From NCBI RefSeq assembly GCF_036231945.1, contig NZ_CP109599.1:1302001-1366000 (forward strand): 64,000 nucleotides of DNA, in the 5' to 3' direction. Position numbers and translations under genes: made by a program. The notes beneath the pieces are model-generated. The model did no database searches. It had not been told where the DNA came from and saw nothing but the letters and a program-made list of their open reading frames with translations. Below, one piece after another: positions 1 through 7,220 of this stretch. The DNA is from Streptomyces sp. NBC_01429. GTDB taxonomy: Bacteria; Actinomycetota; Actinomycetes; Streptomycetales; Streptomycetaceae. Within the stretch, counting starts at the first letter, position 1, and each line of letters starts with the position of its first letter.

Positions 1-63
1 CCCTTCCCGCTTCCGTACCCTTACCGGTCGAACGGTTTGGGCGAGCAGAGAGCGGGCCACGCA

Positions 64-399
64 ATGACCACGCAGCACACGTACCGGGTGATCGTGCGCG
101 GAAGCTGGCAGGGGCTGAGTGACGAGGTACGGGCCCGGCTGCTCGCGGAGGTGGCGGACCACGGGCTGACACAGATGCGGTTCACCCCGGAGGGATCGCT
201 GACCTACGACCGCACGCTCAAGCACTTCAGCTTCCGCCACGTGGTGGTCTCCGACGCGGCGGACGGCGAGGAGATGGCGGGCGCGCTCGCCGAGGAGCGC
301 GCCGAGACCGCGCTGCGGGCGCTGGGCGGCGCGTGGGGCGAGCTGCGCTCCACGGTCACCGACATGGACACCATGAAGGTCAATCGCAAGGGCCGCTGA
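64..399 (+). CDS. DUF6204 family protein
   Basis: Small soluble protein of 111 residues with no signal peptide or membrane segment. It begins with a YRVIVRGSW strand and ends in a basic tail (MKVNRKGR); the layout looks like a small ferredoxin-like alpha/beta fold. The family is widespread in Streptomyces and, as far as I know, has no assigned function. The ATG at 64 is preferred over an in-frame TTG at 37 because it leaves a weak purine-rich site (GAGAG) about 11 bases upstream and removes an atypical extension. Its stop is only 6 bases from the stop of the convergent acetyltransferase gene, so the two share a 3' end region. The family name is from memory of the sequence pattern. Confidence 0.75.
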   Translation: MTTQHTYRVIVRGSWQGLSDEVRARLLAEVADHGLTQMRFTPEGSLTYDRTLKHFSFRHVVVSDAADGEEMAGALAEERAETALRALGGAWGELRSTVTDMDTMKVNRKGR

Positions 400-405
400 G
401 GCGCC

Positions 406-1017
406 TCACCACGCGTCGGCCGCCGGCGCGTCGCCCGCCATCGCCTCGGACACCATCTCCGAGGTGATCGCCCAGCGCTCGTGGCCGCGCCAGGCCCCGT
501 CGATGTGCAGGAACTCCGGCGAGTACCCCTCCCGCCGGAATCCGGCGCGCCGTACGAGACAGAGCGAGCGGGTGTTGCCCGGCTGGATGTTGGCCTCCAG
601 CCGGTGCAGCCCGAGCGGGCCGAAGGCGTGGGCCAGGACCAGGCCGAGCCCCTCCCCCATCAGTCCGCGCCCGGCGGCGTGCGCGAACGCGCCGTAGCCG
701 AGCGCACCGCACCGGAAGGCGCCGTGGACGATGTTGTTGATGTTGATGAACCCGGCGATCGCGCCGTCGTCGGCGGCGCAGACGAGATGGCCCGCCCTGG
801 CGGGGTCCTCGATGAGCCGGCCCGCGTACACGGCGTACGCCTCCGCGTCCCTCGGCAGGGGGAGCCAGGGCGCGTGCAGGTCCGCGCTCTCGCGGGCGCG
901 GGCGGTGAACTCTTCGGCGTCGGCCTGACGGAAGGCGCGTACGAAGGTACGGGGGCCCTCGCCGAGCGGCGTCGGAGGCGCGGGCGGGGACTGGAGCTGC
1001 GGTGCACGGTCGGACAT
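406..1017 (-). CDS. GNAT family N-acetyltransferase (RimJ/RimL-like)
   Basis: Protein of 203 residues resembling ribosomal-protein alanine acetyltransferases, which move acetyl from acetyl-CoA to an N-terminal or small-molecule amine. The acetyl-CoA pyrophosphate loop is degenerate (AAGRGLMGEGL, about residues 118-128). It is followed by the typical LHRLEANIQPGNTRSL strand-helix and RRAGFRREGY, which are strong markers of the RimJ/RimL branch. The chosen start, MSDRAPQ, removes eight residues of a longer open frame. It lies 31 bases downstream of the LD-carboxypeptidase gene on the same strand and may be the last gene of that peptidase operon. The substrate cannot be told from sequence. Confidence 0.8.
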   Translation of the reverse strand: MSDRAPQLQSPPAPPTPLGEGPRTFVRAFRQADAEEFTARARESADLHAPWLPLPRDAEAYAVYAGRLIEDPARAGHLVCAADDGAIAGFININNIVHGAFRCGALGYGAFAHAAGRGLMGEGLGLVLAHAFGPLGLHRLEANIQPGNTRSLCLVRRAGFRREGYSPEFLHIDGAWRGHERWAITSEMVSEAMAGDAPAADAW

Positions 1018-1048
1018 CGGACCAGCGTAGTGCTCCCGCACGGGGCCG

Positions 1049-2008
1049 TCAGGTCAACGCCGGTACGTCCAGAATGAGTGTCGCGCGCCCCTCCCCCGGC
1101 GCCGCCTCCAGCACCGCCGGTACGCCGAGGGGCATGGTCGGCGCGGTGTCCGCGTGGCCGAAGCCCAGCTCCTCCACCACCGGCACGCCCAGTGTCCCCA
1201 GCCGATCCAGCAGCACCGCGCGCACCTCCTCGTACGGGCCGCACCGCTCCCAGGAGCCGAGTGCGATCCCGGCGACGCCGTCGAGCCATCCGGAGCGCAG
1301 CAGCTGGGTGAGGATCCGGTCGAGCCGGTACGGCTCCTCCCCGACGTCCTCGATCAGCAGCAGCCCGCCCGCCGCCGAGGGCCGCGCGTGCGGGGTGCCC
1401 AGCTCGGCGGCGAGCAGGCTGACGCAGCCGCCGAGCGTGACCCCGGCCGCCCGGCCGGGGACCAGGGTGCGGGCGGTGTCCAGCGCGAGGGTGCGTACCG
1501 ATTCGGGCTCGAAGAGCGTGGCGCGCAGCGACTCCTGGGTCCCGGCGTCCTTGAGGAAGGTGACGGCGGCGGTCATGGGGCCGTGCAGGGTGGCCAGCCC
1601 CATCCGTACGGCGAACGCCTCGTGCAGGGCGGTGATGTCGCTGTAGCCGACGAAGACCTTGGGGCCCGCCGCGCGCATCGCGGTCCAGTCCAGCAGATCC
1701 GCCATGCGCTGGGCTCCGTACCCGCCCCTGGCGCACAGCACCGCGCTCACCGACGGATCGCACCAGGCTTCCTGGAGGTCGCGGGCGCGGGCCTCGTCGG
1801 TGCCCGCGAGATAGTCGAACCGGGGGTGGCGGTCGAGGACATGGGGAGCCACCACCGGGTCGAGGTCCCAGCCGCGCAGGATGTCCAGCCCCGATTCGAG
1901 GCGCTCCTCGGGCACGGGCCCGCTGGGCGCCACGACGGCGACCCTGGCCCCGGGGCGCAGCCGCGCGGGCCGGGTCAGCGGCGCGAGGGCCCTGGTCCCG
2001 GTGGTCAT
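1049..2008 (-). CDS. LD-carboxypeptidase (peptidase family S66)
   Basis: Protein of 319 residues matching the S66 family, which removes the terminal D-alanine from murein tetrapeptides during peptidoglycan recycling. Visible family landmarks are the N-terminal RVAVVAPSGP strand, ARGGYGAQRM, the nucleophile serine in VGYSDITALH, the glutamate in LLIEDVGEEPYR, and the histidine in GFGHADTAPTMPLG. There is no signal peptide, so it should act in the cytoplasm on imported muropeptides. The start codon overlaps the stop of the upstream S9 peptidase gene in an ATGA arrangement (4 bases), a sign of translational coupling. Length is normal for the family. The family call is firm; true specificity for LD bonds is inferred. 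Confidence 0.87.
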   Translation of the reverse strand: MTTGTRALAPLTRPARLRPGARVAVVAPSGPVPEERLESGLDILRGWDLDPVVAPHVLDRHPRFDYLAGTDEARARDLQEAWCDPSVSAVLCARGGYGAQRMADLLDWTAMRAAGPKVFVGYSDITALHEAFAVRMGLATLHGPMTAAVTFLKDAGTQESLRATLFEPESVRTLALDTARTLVPGRAAGVTLGGCVSLLAAELGTPHARPSAAGGLLLIEDVGEEPYRLDRILTQLLRSGWLDGVAGIALGSWERCGPYEEVRAVLLDRLGTLGVPVVEELGFGHADTAPTMPLGVPAVLEAAPGEGRATLILDVPALT

Positions 2009-4044
2009 CGCTTCAGTTCCAGCCGCGGCACGTCGTCGCGGACGATGCCGAAGGTCTGCGCGTACAGGGACAGTTCGGCCTCCAGGGCGCGGATCATGGT
2101 GTCGGCCCTGCGGAAGCCGTGCCCCTCGCCCTCGAAGGTGAGGTACGCGTGCGGGATGCCGCGTCCGGCCACCGCGCCGAGGAAGCGCTCGCACTGCGCG
2201 GGCGGGCAGATCACGTCGTCGAGCCCCTGGAGCAGCAGGAACGGCGCGGTGATCCGGTCCACGTGGTGCAGCGGCGAACGCTCGTGGTAGCGCTCCGGGA
2301 CCTCGGCGAGCGGTCCGACGAGCGATTCCAGGTACTGGGACTCGAAGTCGTGGGTCTCGTCGGTGGCCCAGCCGAGCAGGTCCAGGATCGGGTAGCTGAT
2401 GGTGCCGCAGGCGTAGACGTCGGTGGAGGTCAGCGAGGCCGCCGTCGTCCAGCCGCCCGCACTGCCGCCGCGCACGGCGAGCCTGGCGGCGTCGGCGGTC
2501 CCCTCCGCCGCCAGCGCCCCGGCGACCGCCGCGCAGTCCTCGACGTCGACCACGCCCCACTGCTCGCGCAGCCGGTCGCGGTACTCGCGCCCGTAGCCGG
2601 TGGAGCCGCCGTAGTTGACCTCGGCGACGCCGATGCCCCGGGAGGTGAAGTAGGCGATCTCCAGGTCCAGTACGAGCGGGGCGTGCCCGGTGGGTCCGCC
2701 GTGCGCCCACACCACGTACGGCGGCAGCTCGCCCTCGGGCGCGGTGTGTCCGGGGTGGTGCGGCGGATAGATCTGGGCGTGGATCTCCCGGCCGCCGGGT
2801 CCGGTGAAGGTACGGAGCACGGGTTCGGGGTAGTGGGCGGGGTCCACCGCGTCGTGGTGGGCCGCGCCGATCACCCGGGTGTGTCCCGTGCCGGTGTCCA
2901 GCTCCACGACCTCGTAGGCGCTGCGGGGTCCGGCGGCGACGCCGATCACCCGGTCGCCCCGGACGGCGAGGGTCGGGGCCCACTCGGTCCAGGGTCCGGC
3001 CGCGTCCACCAGGTCGCCGGTCGCCGGGTCGAGGACGCCGAGGGCCGTCGTACCCCGGCCGTGGACGACAGCGATCAGTCCGTTGGCCAGCGGGTGGAAC
3101 CACTGGAGGCCGATCTTCCAGAGCGGCCCGCCGAACTCCTCGTTCCGTCCCGGGCACAGGACGGTGCTCGCGACCACGCCCGGCACGCCCCGGTCCACCC
3201 GGGCGCGGTGCAGCTCCCACCAGCCTCCGCTGTCGGAGACGAAGAGGAGTGAGCCGTCGGGGGCCCAGTCGACCTGGGCGACGGACTCGTCGGTGTCGCC
3301 GACGACCGGCCTGACCGCGCCGAAGGGCCCGGTGTCGGCCACCTCTCCGAGCATCACCACGGTGCCGTCCCAGGGCATCCGCGGATGGTCCCAGGCGATC
3401 CACGCGGCGTGGAGTCCGTCCGGGGAGAGCCGGGGGCCGGTGACGAAGCGGTGCCGGTCGTCGGACAGCTCCCGTACGGCCGTACGGTCCTCGGCGGCCG
3501 AGCCGTCCAGCGGGACCGCCGCGATCACCCGCCGTACGTCGGTGGGGCCCTCACCGGTGAACTCCTCCAGCACGCACCAGAGTTCACCCCGGTCGAGGTG
3601 GAGCACCGGGTCGGCCCAGCGCAGCCCGCCGCCGGTCGCGGACACCGGCGTGAGCGGCCTCGGGCCGCCCGCGCCGTCCGGCTCGTACGCGTACAGCCGC
3701 TGGTCGGGGAAGTGGACGAAGACGACGAGCGGCCCGCCGTCGGCGCGCACGGCCCCGGCCCACGGCATCCCGCCGTACTCGATGACCCGGCTGCGGACGT
3801 TCCAGGGGGCCGGCAGCACCGGCTCCTCGCGGCCGTCGGCCCGCCGCCGCACCAGCGCGCGGCGGCCCGCCTCGGCCGGGCGCGGCTCGGTCCACCACAC
3901 CTCGTCGCCGACCGCGCCCACGTACTCGGGCCGGCCGTCGTGCGAGGCGGCCAGTGCCGCGTCGACCGGGGACGGCCAGGTCCCGTACGGTCCGACGCGC
4001 ACCGCGCCGCGCCCGGTGTTCTCCGCGCTCTGCGCTGTCTCCAC
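2005..4044 (-). CDS. S9 family prolyl oligopeptidase-type peptidase
   Basis: Protein of 679 residues with an N-terminal beta-propeller region (about 1-420) and a C-terminal alpha/beta hydrolase domain. The propeller restricts access to small peptides in this family. Catalytic serine sits in GGSAGGW, aspartate in LLQGLDDVICPP, and histidine in FEGEGHGF. The oxyanion region WAHGGPTGHAP is also clear. No signal peptide is present, so this is a cytoplasmic peptidase for imported oligopeptides. The GTG start at 4044 is preceded by AGGAG at five bases, and that ribosome site overlaps the TAG stop of the upstream M20 gene. The downstream LD-carboxypeptidase start overlaps its stop. Order and spacing place it third in a four-peptidase operon. 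Confidence 0.9.
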   Translation of the reverse strand: METAQSAENTGRGAVRVGPYGTWPSPVDAALAASHDGRPEYVGAVGDEVWWTEPRPAEAGRRALVRRRADGREEPVLPAPWNVRSRVIEYGGMPWAGAVRADGGPLVVFVHFPDQRLYAYEPDGAGGPRPLTPVSATGGGLRWADPVLHLDRGELWCVLEEFTGEGPTDVRRVIAAVPLDGSAAEDRTAVRELSDDRHRFVTGPRLSPDGLHAAWIAWDHPRMPWDGTVVMLGEVADTGPFGAVRPVVGDTDESVAQVDWAPDGSLLFVSDSGGWWELHRARVDRGVPGVVASTVLCPGRNEEFGGPLWKIGLQWFHPLANGLIAVVHGRGTTALGVLDPATGDLVDAAGPWTEWAPTLAVRGDRVIGVAAGPRSAYEVVELDTGTGHTRVIGAAHHDAVDPAHYPEPVLRTFTGPGGREIHAQIYPPHHPGHTAPEGELPPYVVWAHGGPTGHAPLVLDLEIAYFTSRGIGVAEVNYGGSTGYGREYRDRLREQWGVVDVEDCAAVAGALAAEGTADAARLAVRGGSAGGWTTAASLTSTDVYACGTISYPILDLLGWATDETHDFESQYLESLVGPLAEVPERYHERSPLHHVDRITAPFLLLQGLDDVICPPAQCERFLGAVAGRGIPHAYLTFEGEGHGFRRADTMIRALEAELSLYAQTFGIVRDDVPRLELKR

Positions 4045-4052
4045 GAACGCTC

Positions 4053-5402
4053 CTAGGCGGTCTTCAGATAGTGGTCGAGGACCCGGACGCCGAAGTGCAG
4101 TGCCGAGACGGGCACCCGCTCGTCCACGCCGTGGAAGAGCGCCTGGTAGTCGAAGTCCGGGGGCAGCTTGAGCGGGGAGAAGCCGTAGCCGGTGATGCCC
4201 AGCCGGGAGAACTGCTTGGCGTCCGTGCCGCCCGACATGCAGTACGGCACGACGTGGCCGTCCGGGTCGAAGCGCTCGACGGCGGCGCGCAGCTTGGCGA
4301 AGGTGGGTGAGTCGACCGGCGCCTGGAGCGCGACCTCGCGGTGGTGGAACTCCCAGTCGACGTCGGGGCCGGTGAGCTGGTCCATGGTGGTGCGGAACTC
4401 CAGCTCGCCGCCCGGCACCATCCGTCCGTCCACATAGGCCGTGGCCTGCCCCGGGATCACGTTGACCTTGTAACCGGCCTCCAGGACCGTCGGGTTGGCG
4501 CTGTTCCTTATGGTCGCCTCGACCAGCGCGGCGGCCGGGCCGAGCTTGCCCAGCAGATCGTCCGGGTCGAAGTCCGCCGCGTACACGTCGGTGTCGATGC
4601 CGTACAGCACGGCGAGTTCGGCCAGGGCGGCCCGAACGGTCGGGGTCAGCCGGACCGGCCAGAGGTGGTCACCGATCCTGGCGATGGCGGCGGCGAGCCT
4701 GCTGACCGCGTTGGCGCGGTTCACCTTGGAGCCGTGGCCGGCCCGGCCGTGAGCGGTGAGCTTGAGCCAGCCGGTGCCGCGCTCTCCGGCGCCGATCGGG
4801 TAGAGGGTCATGCCGGGGCCCGCGTGGAAGGTGAAGGCGCCGGACTCGCTGATGCCCTCCGTACACCCCTCGAACAGTTCGGGGTGCTGGTCGGCGAGGA
4901 AGCCCGAGCCGTCCTCGGCGCTGGCCTCCTCGTCCGCCGTGTAGGCGATCACGATGTCCCGGCGCGGCCGGACGCCGGTCCTGGACCAGGCGCGGACGGC
5001 GGACAGGATCATCGCGTCCATGTTCTTCATGTCGACGGCGCCGCGCCCCCACACCACCCCGTCCTTGATCTCTCCGGAGAAGGGGTCGACGCTCCAGTCG
5101 GCGGCCTCGGCGGGCACCACGTCGAGGTGGCCGTGGACCAGGAGCGCGTCGGCGGACGGGTCGGTGCCCTCGATCCTGGCCACCACGTTGGTGCGGCCGG
5201 GGGTCCGCTCCAGCAGGACGGGCTCGATCCCGGCGTCCGCGAGCCGCTCGGCGACGTACTCGGCGGCGGGCCGCTCGCGGCAGTCGCCGCCGCCCCGGTT
5301 AGTGGTGTCGATACGGATGAGATCGGAGGTGAAGGCGACCACCTCGTCCAGCGCCGTCCCGTCGAGGGCTTCCCTCGTGTCGTCGTGCGTCATGTCAGCC
5401 AT
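4053..5402 (-). CDS. M20 family metallopeptidase (ArgE/DapE/CPG2-like)
   Basis: Zinc-dependent exopeptidase or deacylase of 449 residues. The metal ligands and bridging acid are visible: HGHLDVVPA (His and Asp), GRGAVDMKN (bridging Asp), TADEEAS (catalytic Glu and ligand Glu), and a C-terminal MSGGTDAKQF/FHGVDER block. A dimerisation insert occupies the middle third. The start at 5402 (MADMTHDD) is chosen because GGAGGA lies six bases upstream; the alternative ATG at 5393 would be 14 bases away. With this start the gene overlaps the end of the M55 aminopeptidase gene by eight bases. The substrate is unknown; the operon suggests dipeptides or peptides containing D-residues. Confidence 0.87.
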   Translation of the reverse strand: MADMTHDDTREALDGTALDEVVAFTSDLIRIDTTNRGGGDCRERPAAEYVAERLADAGIEPVLLERTPGRTNVVARIEGTDPSADALLVHGHLDVVPAEAADWSVDPFSGEIKDGVVWGRGAVDMKNMDAMILSAVRAWSRTGVRPRRDIVIAYTADEEASAEDGSGFLADQHPELFEGCTEGISESGAFTFHAGPGMTLYPIGAGERGTGWLKLTAHGRAGHGSKVNRANAVSRLAAAIARIGDHLWPVRLTPTVRAALAELAVLYGIDTDVYAADFDPDDLLGKLGPAAALVEATIRNSANPTVLEAGYKVNVIPGQATAYVDGRMVPGGELEFRTTMDQLTGPDVDWEFHHREVALQAPVDSPTFAKLRAAVERFDPDGHVVPYCMSGGTDAKQFSRLGITGYGFSPLKLPPDFDYQALFHGVDERVPVSALHFGVRVLDHYLKTA

Positions 5403-6228
5403 ACTGCTCCTCCACCGAGGCCGAGACGATCGTGGTGACCGCCTTGAAGGTACGGATGGCCTCGTACATCGTCGTACTCGTATAGGCGGCCCGGCGCTCG
5501 CCGCTGGGCGCGACGCCCGGCACCACCGTGGCGACGTCGGACAGGTGCGCCGCGTCGAACTCCATCTCCACCGTGAACGGCCCGCCGTCGACCGGCTCGT
5601 GCCGGTGCGCGAGCCCCGTCGCGAGCTGCGCGGCGGCGCGGATGTCCGCGGCGGTACGGGCCGGGGTCCGGCACACCGCCGCGTACCGCGACACATGGTC
5701 CTTCACCGCCACCTTGTGCGCCTCGGGCGCGTATCCGATCGCGTCCTCGCAGGTCAGGTCGTCGCCCGTGACCAGGATCACGGGGACGCCGTACTCCGCG
5801 ACGACCCGCGCGTTCAGCAGCCCCTCGCTGGCCCGCTCGCCATTGAGCCAGACGCCGGTGAGGGAGTTGGCGAGGTAGGTGTGCGCGAGGACGCCCTCGG
5901 CGCCGGCGCCGGTGTGGTAGCCGACGAACGCGATGCCGTCGACGTCGCCGTGCTGCACGCCCTCCACCATGGAGAGCGCTTTGTGCCGCCCGGTGAGCAG
6001 CTGCGCGCGCTCGTCCAGCCGCTCCAGCAGCAGATTGCGCATGGTCCAGTGCGCCTCGTTGATGAGCACCTCGTCGGCGCCGCCGTCGAGGAAGCCGAGG
6101 ACGGCGGCGTTGACATCGGAGGTGAAGAGGGCACGGCAGCGCTCCCACTGCGGCGTGCCCGGCAGCACATCGGCCGGCCAGGTCACCCCCGTGGCGCCTT
6201 CCATGTCGGCGCTGATGAGAATCTTCAT
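5395..6228 (-). CDS. M55 family D-aminopeptidase (DppA-like)
   Basis: Protein of 277 residues, close to the length of Bacillus subtilis DppA, a zinc peptidase that releases N-terminal D-alanine from D-Ala-containing peptides. The conserved metal-site pattern is visible: SADMEGATGV near the N-terminus (Asp8, Glu10), NEAHWTMRN (His), and GYHTGAGAEGVLAHT (His). The family forms ring-shaped decamers in the cytoplasm. GGAGG sits about ten bases before the ATG. It is the first gene of a minus-strand run followed by M20, S9 and LD-carboxypeptidase genes with overlaps or gaps of eight bases or less. The set looks like a peptidoglycan-peptide or D-peptide degradation operon. Unlike Bacillus dpp, no dipeptide permease gene adjoins it. 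Confidence 0.88.
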   Translation of the reverse strand: MKILISADMEGATGVTWPADVLPGTPQWERCRALFTSDVNAAVLGFLDGGADEVLINEAHWTMRNLLLERLDERAQLLTGRHKALSMVEGVQHGDVDGIAFVGYHTGAGAEGVLAHTYLANSLTGVWLNGERASEGLLNARVVAEYGVPVILVTGDDLTCEDAIGYAPEAHKVAVKDHVSRYAAVCRTPARTAADIRAAAQLATGLAHRHEPVDGGPFTVEMEFDAAHLSDVATVVPGVAPSGERRAAYTSTTMYEAIRTFKAVTTIVSASVEEQYG

Positions 6229-6322
6229 GGTGGCGCCATCCTCCCGGTTCGGGCGGCCGGCGGGGGCCGCCGGCGTGGATCAGTGACTTCGGTTTCACCG
6301 GCGCCCCAGTAGATCACTCCGG

Positions 6323-6355
6323 CCCGCCCCGCGCCGAGGTGGGTCGCGGGGCGGG
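6323..6355 (-). terminator. Hairpin terminator downstream of methyltransferase gene
   Basis: A perfect 11-base stem (CCCGCCCCGCG at 6323-6333 against CGCGGGGCGGG at 6345-6355) with an 11-base loop lies about 37 bases beyond the methyltransferase stop codon. It has no T-tract, as is common for streptomycete terminators. Confidence 0.6.
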
Positions 6356-6398
6356 TCGGGGCCGCTCACCGCGGCGTCGGGTCGGGGCCGCTCACCGC
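6353..6398. repeat. 20-base direct repeat spanning a stop codon
   Basis: GGGTCGGGGCCGCTCACCGC occurs exactly at 6353-6372 and again at 6379-6398 (period 26). The second copy contains the stop codon (6392-6394) and final codons of the methyltransferase gene, so the gene end has been duplicated into its 3' flank. Confidence 0.9.
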
Positions 6399-7111
6399 CC
6401 CGCGAGGACGTACCAGCGCGCCGGCAGTTCGATCCGCGCGCCGTCCGGCAGATACTCCGTCTGGGGCAGCGGGGCGTCGCCGGAGGCCAGTACGGTCAGC
6501 CCCGCCGCGCGCAGCAGTCCCGGCACCTCCTCGTCCTCGGCGTCGGCCGGCTTGAGGCCGTGCGCGAAGACCCGCCGCAGCTTCTCGGGCGGGCCGCCGG
6601 GACCCTGCGCCGCCTGCTGGAGGACGTCTCTGGAGGCGCTGGTCAGCTCCGTGACGAAGGCCCGGCCGCGCGAGCCGAGCAGCGTGGTGACCGCGGCCGC
6701 CACCGCGGCCCGGTCCTGGGGCTCGCTCTGGTGGATGACCGCCCGCATGTAGACGTTCGTGTCGCCGATCCGCTCGCTCAGGGCCCGCACCGCGTCGTGG
6801 TCGACGAGATCGAGCTGCTCGAACTCCGCCACGCCCGCCGGGTCGGCGCGGCGCGCGTGCTCGACCGCCGCCTGCGAGAGGTCCACCCCGATCGCGCGGG
6901 CGAAGCGCGTGGCGAGATACCGGGTCTGGGTGCCGCTGCCGCAGCCGAGGTCGACCAGCGGGAGCGAGGTGTCGGCGTACGGGAGCAGCAGCTCACTGTG
7001 GGGCTCGGCGGAGAAGGAGGGGTCGGCGTCCCAGATGGCCTCGCCCGGGGCGTCCGAGGTCTCCCGCCAGTAGCCTTCCCATGACGCGCGATAGCGTGGT
7101 GATACATCCAT
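6392..7111 (-). CDS. Class I SAM-dependent methyltransferase
   Basis: Protein of 239 residues with a standard Rossmann methyltransferase core. Motif I is PLVDLGCGSGTQTRYLA (about residues 50-66). The acidic end of the second strand is AIGVDLS, and the post-motif region contains DTNVYMRAVIHQSEP. No signal peptide is present. The ATG at 7111 is chosen because GGGAGA lies five bases upstream; a second ATG at 7107 is in another frame. The 100-base gap to the SpoIIE-type phosphatase gene upstream leaves room for its own promoter. The substrate is unknown; the sequence gives no hint whether it acts on lipids, small molecules or macromolecules. Confidence 0.82.
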   Translation of the reverse strand: MDVSPRYRASWEGYWRETSDAPGEAIWDADPSFSAEPHSELLLPYADTSLPLVDLGCGSGTQTRYLATRFARAIGVDLSQAAVEHARRADPAGVAEFEQLDLVDHDAVRALSERIGDTNVYMRAVIHQSEPQDRAAVAAAVTTLLGSRGRAFVTELTSASRDVLQQAAQGPGGPPEKLRRVFAHGLKPADAEDEEVPGLLRAAGLTVLASGDAPLPQTEYLPDGARIELPARWYVLAGR

Positions 7112-7200
7112 ATTGTCTCCCAACTCGGGCTCGCCCACGGCGAGTTGCAGAGACCGGACTACGTTCGCGGTGGTGGGGAGGGCAAGCGTGTCGCGCGCTT

Positions 7201-7220
7201 CTTCACCGTCCTTCACCGTC
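7201..7220. repeat. 10-base tandem duplication over a stop codon
   Basis: CTTCACCGTC is repeated exactly in tandem at 7201-7210 and 7211-7220. The second copy contains the stop codon (7213-7215) of the SpoIIE-type phosphatase gene, and the first copy carries a relic of the same stop. Confidence 0.85.
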
